DNA from: Chloroflexota bacterium | GTDB taxonomy: Bacteria; Chloroflexota; Anaerolineae; Anaerolineales; Anaerolineaceae | Assembly: GCA_023406965.1 (NCBI GenBank) | Contig: JAEXTI010000533.1 | Span: 1-6,575 of the forward strand | DNA length: 6,575 nt | Reading direction: 5' to 3' | Shown: positions 1 through 5,203 of the stretch, piece after piece | How positions within the stretch are numbered: position 1 is the stretch's first letter | How the letters are laid out: each line of letters opens with the position of its first letter | The notes under the pieces: generated by a model | What the model saw: the letters and a program-made list of their open reading frames with translations, nothing else | Databases searched by the model: none | Told to the model about the DNA's origin: nothing | Program-made: the position numbers and the translations under genes

Positions 1-40
1 TGGGGGGGGGGGGGGGCCCCACCCCCCCCACACACACCTA
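1..40. other. Low-complexity G/C run at window edge
   Basis: The window opens with one T, fifteen consecutive G, four C, an A, eight C and then an ACACAC stretch. Nothing coding is visible. Long poly-G at a contig end is a familiar artefact of two-colour short-read chemistry or of an assembly breaking at a homopolymer, and the G and C runs could also fold on each other. I infer an artefact or difficult sequence, not a biological element; a real G-tract cannot be excluded. Confidence 0.6.
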
Positions 41-73
41 AATTCAGGCCTCTTGTGCCTGGCTGAGTGGTTA

Positions 74-685
74 CTATCCGGCCTTGCGCACCTGATACAC
101 CGCCAGCAAGTTGCCCGAACCTTCCCATGTGCGCGTCTGGATGAGCTTCAGCGCCGCCGGCGGGCGGCCCTCAAAAATCGGTGAGCCTCCACCGGCGATC
201 AACGGGAAGAAAGTCAGGTGCAGTTCGTCCACCAGCCCATGCGCCAGCAAATCGTTCCACAACAGGCGGCTCAACAGCACCAGGATATCCTTGCCAGGCT
301 GTTGCTTCAGCGCGGCAATCTCGCGATAGGCAGCCTCCCTCGAGATAATGCGCGTGTTCTCCCAGGGCGCCAGATCGCCAGGCGAGAGCTTGTCGGTGAT
401 GACGATCTTCTCGATCGCCCCCATCAACCTGGCAAGCTCCTTGCGAATCTCCGTCGCCTTGGGGTCACCCGGCACCTGCGTCCAATAGTCCCGGTTTCCC
501 AAGAAAGCCGTCCGGCTGAAGAGCAAGAAATCCGCGCTGCTCAGCCGTTCTGCATTATAGTAGTCGTAACTGTCGTCCCCAACGTAGTCAGGATGGTAGA
601 AATCAAAGAGCGAGTCGATCCCCTTGTTCTTGTCTTCATAAAAACCATCTAGTGTGACAAAGTTACTGACAATTAGTTTTCGCAT
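74..685 (-). CDS. Dihydrofolate reductase family protein (RibD C-terminal-like), variant cofactor motifs
   Basis: This 203-residue protein is a member of the dihydrofolate-reductase-like fold family that includes the RibD C-terminal reductase domain; such proteins are cytoplasmic NADPH-dependent reductases of mostly unknown substrate. Visible signatures are the N-terminal strand and VTLDGFYED (residues 10-18), the segment [12 protein letters not shown] (57-68), and the C-terminal [12 protein letters not shown] (150-161) followed by a GGG-P-F turn (165-171). Two family positions look altered: the usual GRxTY reads SRTAF, and the usual GS after strand DILV reads LS (138-139), so cofactor binding may be weakened or changed. 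The ATG is preceded by AAGGAG at 692-697 with six bases between. Translation ends in tandem stops, TAG then TAA (76-71). It is the last gene of a leftward cluster, 76 bases after its paralogue. It is full length for the family. The exact reaction cannot be told from sequence. Confidence 0.9.
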   Translation of the reverse strand: MRKLIVSNFVTLDGFYEDKNKGIDSLFDFYHPDYVGDDSYDYYNAERLSSADFLLFSRTAFLGNRDYWTQVPGDPKATEIRKELARLMGAIEKIVITDKLSPGDLAPWENTRIISREAAYREIAALKQQPGKDILVLLSRLLWNDLLAHGLVDELHLTFFPLIAGGGSPIFEGRPPAALKLIQTRTWEGSGNLLAVYQVRKAG

Positions 686-761
686 CGTGGTCTCCTTTCA
701 CGCAGCCTGATGAGCCATTTTCCCTGTTTTGCCAACTAAAAAACAAGGTTGGATCGAATCG

Positions 762-1334
762 TTATAGAACGCTTCCCTGCCCGACCTGATACCTCAAGTA
801 AACCATGCCATTGCCAAAGCGGCGCTCCTCCAAAAGATTCAGTTCCAGGCGGACCTGCTTCGGCAGAGCGGGTTTTCCGCCTCCCACCAGGATGGGTGCA
901 AGGAATAGCTGGCATTCGTCAATCAGCCCGGATCGAAAAGCCAGGGCAGCCAGTTCGGAGCCGCCAATCGCCACATCCCGTTCGGCTGTCGCTTTCAATT
1001 GCCGAATCGCCTGCGCATCGAAGTTGCGCTCGATCCTCGTCCTGCGAGTCACAACCGCCTGCAATGTCCTGGAGTAGACAATCTTGTCAGCGGCCTGCCA
1101 GATCTCCGCAAAGTCGCGCGTGATCGGGGACTCAGCGACCAGGCTGAGGTCGGTCTCCCAGGCTGTCATCATTTCATACATTCGCCGCCCGTAAAGATAT
1201 GTGCCTGCCCCACGTTCGAGATCGTTGATAAATTGGTGCGTTTCCTCGTCAGGCACGGCCCAATCAAAACTTCCCTCCGCGTCCTCGATATATCCATCCA
1301 GGGATAGTATTGCCGAGTAGATTAAACGAGCCAT
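762..1334 (-). CDS. Dihydrofolate reductase family protein (RibD C-terminal-like), canonical motifs
   Basis: This 190-residue protein belongs to the same reductase family as its downstream neighbour but is only distantly similar to it. It keeps the expected pattern: SLDGYIED at residues 11-18, YGRRMYE at 48-54 (the GRxxYE cofactor motif), a Gly-Gly-Ser turn in VAIGGSELAALAF (121-133), GLIDE at 136-140 and a PILVGGGKP turn at 147-155. These fit an intact NADPH site, and the protein is likely an active cytoplasmic reductase; the substrate is unknown. The ATG has a perfect GGAGG (1341-1345) six bases upstream. It sits 59 bases after the acetyltransferase gene and 76 bases before the second reductase, all on the same strand, so cotranscription is probable. 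Related proteins are often annotated simply as 'dihydrofolate reductase family protein'; a role as a true folate enzyme is unlikely without further evidence. Confidence 0.92.
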   Translation of the reverse strand: MARLIYSAILSLDGYIEDAEGSFDWAVPDEETHQFINDLERGAGTYLYGRRMYEMMTAWETDLSLVAESPITRDFAEIWQAADKIVYSRTLQAVVTRRTRIERNFDAQAIRQLKATAERDVAIGGSELAALAFRSGLIDECQLFLAPILVGGGKPALPKQVRLELNLLEERRFGNGMVYLRYQVGQGSVL

Positions 1335-1393
1335 GTGAAACCTCCGTTCTCAAGCACTATGGTTAAATACAAATCGCCTCAACGCATATACGC

Positions 1394-1855
1394 TTATATT
1401 TCTCGGGACATGAACACGCTGTTGGGGTCGTCCCAATACCCCTCGAATGGCCCGCATACCACAAACCCATGCTTCGCATACAGTGCCCGCGCCGGGGCAA
1501 AGAAGTCCTGCGAACCCGTTTCCAGACTCACCCGCCGGAAGCCCCTGGTTTTCGCCTCGCTCAGAATATACTCCAGGATCAGGGTACCCAGGCCCTGCCC
1601 GCGAAAACTGCGCGCCGTGCGCATCGACTTCAACTCGGCGTGGGTGTCGCTCAATCGTTTCAAAGCCCCGCAGCCCGCCAGTTCCTCGCCCTGCCAAACC
1701 GACCAAAACACGATCTCGGGTTGTTTGAGCTTTTCCAAATCCAACGCATGGATGCTCTCGGGCGGCGTGGTGGCCCGCATGTCATCCAGATGTTCTTCCA
1801 GAAAACGCGCAATACGGGGATCGGATAAATCGTCCATTCTAAAACGAAATTTCAT
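1394..1855 (-). CDS. GNAT family N-acetyltransferase (YsnE-like)
   Basis: This 153-residue protein is a single-domain Gcn5-related acetyltransferase, which moves an acetyl group from acetyl-CoA to an amine on a small molecule or protein. The acetyl-CoA pyrophosphate-binding motif RGQGLG is at residues 85-90, preceded by the strand AELKSMRT (73-80). The distal half has LETGSQDFFAPARALYAKHG (111-130), followed by an aromatic C-terminal strand. The run PPESIHALDLEKL (31-43), GCGALK (61-66) and the DPNSVFM ending (143-149) resemble the YsnE-type subgroup of Bacillus and other bacteria; the substrate is not settled by sequence. The ATG at 1855 has GGAGG at 1861-1865, five bases upstream, which favours it over an internal Met at residue 7. 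It is the first gene of the leftward cluster, facing the divergent rightward operon across about 180 bases. Confidence 0.93.
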   Translation of the reverse strand: MKFRFRMDDLSDPRIARFLEEHLDDMRATTPPESIHALDLEKLKQPEIVFWSVWQGEELAGCGALKRLSDTHAELKSMRTARSFRGQGLGTLILEYILSEAKTRGFRRVSLETGSQDFFAPARALYAKHGFVVCGPFEGYWDDPNSVFMSREI

Positions 1856-1887
1856 TCTGCCCTCCGTCCATCCGCAGCCAATACCAA

Positions 1888-1893
1888 ATTATA
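1888..1893 (-). promoter_or_regulatory. Candidate -10 box for the leftward cluster
   Basis: Read on the minus strand this is a perfect TATAAT, preceded by GCGTG and lying 32 bases before the acetyltransferase ATG. The leader would be about 25 bases long. No good -35 is found at 16-18 bases distance (the best, TGAGGC at 17 bases, matches poorly), so the promoter may be weak or activator-dependent. The placement is right for the three-gene leftward cluster, but the call rests on one hexamer. Confidence 0.45.
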
Positions 1894-1966
1894 CACGCTT
1901 CGCGCCACCCGCCTCACCATTTCGCAGTTTCTCGGTAAACAAAAACATACATAATGTAAAAAACTA

Positions 1967-1995
1967 TTGACATTAAGTAAACTTAGTGATACTAT
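1967..1995 (+). promoter_or_regulatory. Sigma-70-type promoter for the rightward operon
   Basis: A perfect -35 TTGACA (1967-1972) is followed after exactly 17 bases by TACTAT (1990-1995), a four-of-six match to the -10 consensus. The region upstream (about 1937-1966) is very A-rich, like an UP element. Transcription would begin near 2002 and give a leader of about 34 bases to the ATG at 2036. This is the only good rightward promoter seen before the five-gene run, so it probably drives all of it. The spacer lies inside a palindrome, which suggests repression. Confidence 0.75.
1971..1988. promoter_or_regulatory. Putative operator palindrome within the promoter spacer
   Basis: The 18 bases CATTAAGTAAACTTAGTG form an imperfect inverted repeat centred between 1979 and 1980: pairing outward from a two-base AA centre, seven of eight arm positions match (the exception is T1973 against G1986). 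It covers the end of the -35 box and nearly all of the spacer, so a bound dimer would block RNA polymerase. The Cro/C1-type regulator encoded by the second gene of this operon is the obvious candidate ligand, since such proteins bind short palindromes as dimers and often control themselves. The pairing is inferred, not shown. Confidence 0.6.
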
Positions 1996-2019
1996 ATGTG
2001 CATCTGAGTTGACAGAAGA

Positions 2020-2024
2020 AAGGA
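2020..2024 (+). promoter_or_regulatory. Ribosome-binding site deciding the start at 2036
   Basis: AAGGA lies 11 bases before the ATG at 2036. An in-frame TTG at 1967 would lengthen the protein by 23 residues, but that codon is part of the -35 box and would not be transcribed, so 2036 is the supported start. The spacing is slightly long. Confidence 0.7.
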
Positions 2025-2035
2025 AACAAAAAACC

Positions 2036-2533
2036 ATGTCTTACCAGGAAAAACGAACCCTAGCCACCATCTTCTCCGGGATTCTAATCCTCGCCGCCTA
2101 TTGCATCTACGCCTTCAATCCCAACCGTTTGGCCGCCTTGACCCCCGGCGATTTGAAGCCCTGGGCCAGCGCCATGCTCATTTTCATCGGCATCGGCATC
2201 GTCGCTACCATCGTCATCCAAATCATCTTCCACATCCTGCTCTCTATCTCGCTGGCTGTGCAATCGAAAATCAAGAACATGGATAGCGACGACAAGGAAA
2301 TCGAGCGCTCCATCAAACTCGAAATGGTTGAGGATGAGCGAGACCAACAAATCGATCTGAAATCCCAGCGCATCGGTTTCATATTTGCCGGAATTGGCTT
2401 CGTCGCCGCGCTGCTCTCCCTGGTCTTCAACTACTCCCCCGTAGTCATGCTCAACATCCTATACCTGTCCTTTTCCGCCGGCTCCATCCTGGAAGGCTTC
2501 GGGCAACTGTATTTTTACAGAAGGGGTGCCTGA
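2036..2533 (+). CDS. Four-helix membrane protein (DUF2178-like) paired with a Cro/C1 regulator
   Basis: This 165-residue protein is an integral membrane protein of unknown function. Hydrophobic segments lie near residues 9-26, 45-75, 112-131 and 135-156. Between the second and third is a highly charged loop (about 79-110) containing [10 protein letters not shown] and then [18 protein letters not shown]; a DER motif followed by a Lys-rich start of a helix is typical of small membrane proteins of the DUF2178 kind, which often sit beside short helix-turn-helix regulators. I call the family only tentatively. It is the first gene of the rightward operon, and its stop (2531-2533) is one base before the regulator ATG, so the two are probably translationally coupled. 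A role as a sensor or signal partner of the regulator is an inference from this coupling; no enzyme motif is visible. Confidence 0.85.
   Translation: MSYQEKRTLATIFSGILILAAYCIYAFNPNRLAALTPGDLKPWASAMLIFIGIGIVATIVIQIIFHILLSISLAVQSKIKNMDSDDKEIERSIKLEMVEDERDQQIDLKSQRIGFIFAGIGFVAALLSLVFNYSPVVMLNILYLSFSAGSILEGFGQLYFYRRGA
2521..2526 (+). promoter_or_regulatory. Ribosome-binding site of the regulator gene
   Basis: AAGGGG inside the last codons of the upstream gene stands eight bases before the ATG at 2535. This supports 2535 over the in-frame GTG at 2526, which would itself overlap the Shine-Dalgarno. Confidence 0.7.
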
Positions 2534-2534
2534 T

Positions 2535-2759
2535 ATGGTAAAGAAATTTGAAATCTCCAACAACATCCGTAAACTGCGCTTCTTTGCCAACGAAATGACC
2601 CAGCAAGACCTGGCCGAAAAAGTAGGTGTCTCGCGCCAGACCATCATCGCCATTGAAGCCGGCAAGTACTCCCCTACGCTCGAGCTGGCCTTCCGCATCG
2701 CCGACGTTTTTGGGGTGGGCATCGGCGAAGTCTTCCAGTGCGAACTCAAGGGCGAGTAA
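2535..2759 (+). CDS. Small Cro/C1-type (XRE) helix-turn-helix regulator
   Basis: This 74-residue protein is almost entirely one helix-turn-helix domain of the XRE family. The pattern is textbook: NNIRKLRF (9-16), then [17 protein letters not shown] (21-37) as the two DNA-reading helices, [20 protein letters not shown] (40-59) as the following helices, and a short tail [11 protein letters not shown]. There is no ligand-binding or dimerisation domain beyond this, so any signal would have to come from a partner protein or act directly on the small domain. It follows the membrane protein by one base and precedes the first DUF4386-type gene by 57 bases. It likely binds the palindrome in the operon's promoter as a dimer and represses its own transcription; that target is inferred. 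Proteins of this length and sequence are widespread and mostly uncharacterised. Confidence 0.93.
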   Translation: MVKKFEISNNIRKLRFFANEMTQQDLAEKVGVSRQTIIAIEAGKYSPTLELAFRIADVFGVGIGEVFQCELKGE

Positions 2760-2816
2760 GTTCAGCCCTCGACAACGATCTTAATAAAAATCTGAATTTG
2801 AAAGTAGGAAATTACC

Positions 2817-3524
2817 ATGAAACCGTATCGCAAAATTTCTGTAACCGTCGGCATCCTGTTTCTCGTCGGCACCATCTCCGGAATCCTCAGCGTGGCATTC
2901 ACCCAACCCCTGCTGGCAGGGAACGACCTGCAAACCGTAGCCGCGCATGAAACGCAATGGATCATCGGCACGCTGCTGATCCTGGTCATGGGGCTGCCCC
3001 TGGCAATGGTTCCGGTGGCATTATTCCCGGTGTTGAGAAAACAAAATGAAATCCTGGCCATCGGCGCCATCGTGTTCCGAGGCGTGCTCGAAGCCATCTC
3101 CTATGTACTGATGGTCGTTTGTTGGCTGATGCTCCTCTCGGTCGGGCGGCAAGCCTCGCTGGTGGCAGGCGCTTTGGAACTGGCCAACCTGAACACTCTG
3201 GGGACCCTGCTGCTTTCGGCAGGCAAATGGCTCGAACTGCTCCTGGCAATTGTTTTCAGCATCGGCTCGATCATGATCAACTTCTTGCTCTTCCAAATGC
3301 GGATCATCCCTCGCTGGTTGTCTGGTTGGGGTCTGGTCGGCTCCATCGTGTACTTCGTGGCCCCCTTCGTCAGCCTGCTCAGCCCCGCTCACCCCGCCTT
3401 TTCACTGGATACATCCATCGGCTTTTTGATCGGCCCGCTGGCTGTGCAGGAGATGGTCTTCGCGGTCTGGCTGCTGGTCAAGGGCTTCAACCCTTCAACA
3501 AAACCTGCTCTCGCGGTTGCGTAA
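2817..3524 (+). CDS. DUF4386 family integral membrane protein
   Basis: This 235-residue protein has about six membrane-spanning segments, near residues 8-28, 49-72, 81-108, 137-160, 169-188 and 201-222. The segment IIPRWLSGWGLVG (163-175) and the last helix with PLAVQEMVFAVWLLVKGF (207-224) are characteristic of DUF4386 proteins, a bacterial membrane family with no established function. The length fits the family. AGGA at 2806-2809 stands seven bases before the ATG. The 57-base gap after the regulator has no convincing terminator or promoter, so I place it in the same operon. The polar residues inside helices are few, and no transporter or enzyme signature is recognisable. A second, shorter and more divergent protein of similar type follows after 25 bases. 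Confidence 0.9.
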   Translation: MKPYRKISVTVGILFLVGTISGILSVAFTQPLLAGNDLQTVAAHETQWIIGTLLILVMGLPLAMVPVALFPVLRKQNEILAIGAIVFRGVLEAISYVLMVVCWLMLLSVGRQASLVAGALELANLNTLGTLLLSAGKWLELLLAIVFSIGSIMINFLLFQMRIIPRWLSGWGLVGSIVYFVAPFVSLLSPAHPAFSLDTSIGFLIGPLAVQEMVFAVWLLVKGFNPSTKPALAVA

Positions 3525-3539
3525 CACCTTCTCCCATTT

Positions 3540-3543
3540 GAGG
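3540..3543 (+). promoter_or_regulatory. Ribosome-binding site deciding the start at 3550
   Basis: GAGG six bases before the ATG at 3550 supports that codon over the in-frame start at 3517, which would add eleven polar residues, overlap the preceding gene and lack a Shine-Dalgarno. Confidence 0.65.
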
Positions 3544-3549
3544 TCTCTC

Positions 3550-4218
3550 ATGAAAAACCTGCAAAAACTCGGCGGCTTTGCCGCATTGTACCTGGCTGCC
3601 GCATACCTGCTCGGAATCATCCTCTTCCTAGTGGTGCTGGACTATCTCAACATCGTCGACCCGGCCCAGAAGGTGGCGCTCATCGTCGAAAAACAGGTGG
3701 TCATCTACACGACCAACCTGTTGATGTACGTGCTCTTCGGTTTTGTCCTGGTGGTTCTGGCGCTGGCCCTTTATGAGCGCTTGAAGAACGCCTCCCCCGC
3801 CCTCATCCGCAGCGCGACGGTCATCGGCTTCATCTGGGCCGGCGCGTTGATCGCCAGCGGCATGGTCTCCAACGCGAGCATTGCCCCGGTCGTCGACCTG
3901 TACAGTAAAGACCCCGCCCAGGCGGCTTTGACCTGGACCACTATCGAAACGGTGACCAACGGCCTCAGCGGCGGGAGCGGCGAAATTTTGGGCGGTGTGT
4001 TCACCCTCTTGATGAGTTTCGCCGCTTTGCAGATGCGCGGGCTGCCCAAAGGCTTGAACGTCCTGGGGCTGGTCGTTGGCGCCGTCGGGATCATTTCCAC
4101 CATCCCCGGCTTGAGCGACCTATCCGGTGTGTTCGGCCTCACCCAAATCCTGTGGTTCGTCTGGGTAGGTTTGGTTCTGCTGCGCCGCAGCCCTGCCGCG
4201 ACCTCCATGAAAGAATAA
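3550..4218 (+). CDS. DUF4386-like integral membrane protein
   Basis: This 222-residue polytopic membrane protein has hydrophobic segments near residues 8-31, 51-75, 89-106, 144-161, 168-185 and 195-211, giving about six helices. The opening LQKLGGFAALYLAAAYLLG (4-22) and the closing FGLTQILWFVWVGLVLLR (195-212) resemble proteins usually labelled DUF4386 family or hypothetical in environmental bacteria. The glycine-rich stretch NGLSGGSGEILGG (137-149) just before the fourth helix is a distinctive feature of unknown meaning. It starts 25 bases after the preceding membrane protein and ends three bases before the oxidoreductase, so it is firmly within the operon. It is not an obvious duplicate of its neighbour: the topology is similar but few identities are visible. 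Function unknown; a membrane partner for the neighbouring oxidoreductase is possible but speculative. Confidence 0.87.
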   Translation: MKNLQKLGGFAALYLAAAYLLGIILFLVVLDYLNIVDPAQKVALIVEKQVVIYTTNLLMYVLFGFVLVVLALALYERLKNASPALIRSATVIGFIWAGALIASGMVSNASIAPVVDLYSKDPAQAALTWTTIETVTNGLSGGSGEILGGVFTLLMSFAALQMRGLPKGLNVLGLVVGAVGIISTIPGLSDLSGVFGLTQILWFVWVGLVLLRRSPAATSMKE

Positions 4219-4221
4219 ACA

Positions 4222-5157
4222 ATGAAAGCAATTGTTTACGATAAACGCAATGCCCCCGCTATTCTGACGCTGCGCGAAGTGGAAAAACCCACTCCGCGCG
4301 AAGACGAAGTGTTGGTCAAGATCCACGCGGTCTCCGTCAACGCCGCCGACTACCGTTCCATGGCGATGGGCTTGATCCCCAAGCGCAAGATTTTCGGCGC
4401 GGATGTAGCCGGGGTGGTCGAAGCCACCGGCGCGAACATTGGCCGCTTCAAGGTTGGCGACGCCGTCTTTGGTGACCTGGCCGACGCGGGCTTTGGCGGC
4501 TTCGCCGAATACGTCGCTGCTCCGGAAAGACTTCTGGCCCGCAAGCCCGCGGGCGTGACCTTTGAGCAAGCTGCCACGCTGCCCATCCCCGCGCTAACGG
4601 CCTTACAAGGCTTACGCGATATAGGTAAAATCCAGCCGGGTATGAAGGTTCTGATCTACGGCGCGGGCGGCGGGGTGGGCAACTTTGCCGTGCAGCTCGC
4701 CAAGCACTTCGGCGCCCAGGTGACCGCCGTGTGCGGCCCCCACAACACTGAATTGATCTGCGCGCTCGGCGCCGACCGCGTCATCGACTACACCCAAGAG
4801 GACATCACCCAAAGCGACCTAACGTTTGACCTGATTCTGGCCGTCAACGGCAGCCGCCCGCTGCGCGATTACCAGCGCATGCTGTCCCCCAACGGCATCT
4901 TCGTCGTAGCCGGCGGCGGCCTGCCGCAAATCCTCAAGACCATGCTCCTGGGGCCGTTCATGTCCCTGGGGAGCCGCAAAATGCGCTTCCTGGCGGCCAA
5001 AGCCAATCCCAACGACCTGGACGAGATCATCCGGCTGGTCGCCGAGGGCAAGCTCAAACCCGTCATCGAACGCACCTACCCGCTCGAACAAACTCCCGCG
5101 GCCGTCGATTACCTCCGCCAGGGCCACGCCCGCGGGAAGGTGGTTATCCAGATCTAG
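4222..5157 (+). CDS. NAD(P)H-dependent medium-chain oxidoreductase (quinone reductase-like)
   Basis: This 311-residue protein is a medium-chain dehydrogenase/reductase of the zinc-free quinone-oxidoreductase branch. The N-terminal GroES-like domain (about 1-125) shows VLVKIHAVSVNAADYR (30-45), GADVAGVVEATG (59-70) and GRFKVGDAVFG (74-84). The Rossmann domain has the dinucleotide loop YGAGGGVGNFAVQLAK (146-161), then GADRVIDY (183-190). The structural-zinc cysteine cluster of alcohol dehydrogenases is absent, and Asn40-Ala-Ala-Asp replaces the catalytic Cys region, as is usual for quinone or enone reductases. The expected role is NAD(P)H-dependent reduction of a quinone or an unsaturated carbonyl compound in the cytoplasm; the substrate is unknown. 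It begins three bases after the preceding stop with only a weak ribosome-binding site, so translation is probably coupled. It is the last gene of the operon, and its stop lies in the terminator hairpin. Confidence 0.94.
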   Translation: MKAIVYDKRNAPAILTLREVEKPTPREDEVLVKIHAVSVNAADYRSMAMGLIPKRKIFGADVAGVVEATGANIGRFKVGDAVFGDLADAGFGGFAEYVAAPERLLARKPAGVTFEQAATLPIPALTALQGLRDIGKIQPGMKVLIYGAGGGVGNFAVQLAKHFGAQVTAVCGPHNTELICALGADRVIDYTQEDITQSDLTFDLILAVNGSRPLRDYQRMLSPNGIFVVAGGGLPQILKTMLLGPFMSLGSRKMRFLAAKANPNDLDEIIRLVAEGKLKPVIERTYPLEQTPAAVDYLRQGHARGKVVIQI

Positions 5158-5203
5158 CAATAAAGAAAAACGGGGGCTCGGCCCCCGTTTTTCTTTATTG
5201 CTA
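5155..5203. terminator. Bidirectional rho-independent terminator containing both stop codons
   Basis: The 49 bases form a perfect inverted repeat: 23-base arms (5155-5177 and 5181-5203) around a TCG loop. The stem core is seven G-C pairs (CGGGGGC with GCCCCCG) flanked on each side by A-rich and T-rich arms, so each strand has a T-tract after the GC stem. It lies exactly between two converging genes and should end transcription from both. The first three bases are the TAG stop of the rightward oxidoreductase, and the last three are the TAG stop, on the other strand, of the leftward membrane protein. Confidence 0.95.

Noticed and set aside
45..61. Possible terminator after the leftward cluster (CAGGC and GCCTG arms, seven-base loop)
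   Set aside because: The stem is only five base pairs and is not followed by a T-tract on the transcribed strand, so I do not call it. The true terminator may lie beyond the window edge.
721..752. Short inverted repeats (CCAAC/GTTGG and CCTGTTTT/AAAACAAGG) between the two reductase genes
   Set aside because: The arms are short or bulged, overlap each other and lack a T-tract, so neither makes a convincing attenuator or terminator.
1335..1970. A 211-codon open frame on the plus strand opposite the acetyltransferase gene
   Set aside because: It is antisense to a clear GNAT gene, begins at a GTG with no ribosome-binding site, and its product is a Ser/Arg/Pro-rich sequence with no family features. 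It also runs through the divergent promoter region.
2009..2014. A second TTGACA in the leader of the rightward operon
   Set aside because: No -10-like sequence occurs at a suitable distance, and it lies in the leader of a much better promoter.
2760..2816. Possible internal promoter or hairpin in the 57-base gap after the regulator (TTCAG/CTGAA arms, TAATAA box)
   Set aside because: The arms are five bases with a 26-base loop, and the best -35/-10 pair has a 15-base spacer and poor hexamers. An internal promoter remains possible but is not supported.
3771..4208. A 145-codon minus-strand frame opposite the second DUF4386-like gene
   Set aside because: It is a mirror of the strong codon bias on the plus strand, with no ribosome-binding site, no promoter and no recognisable family.
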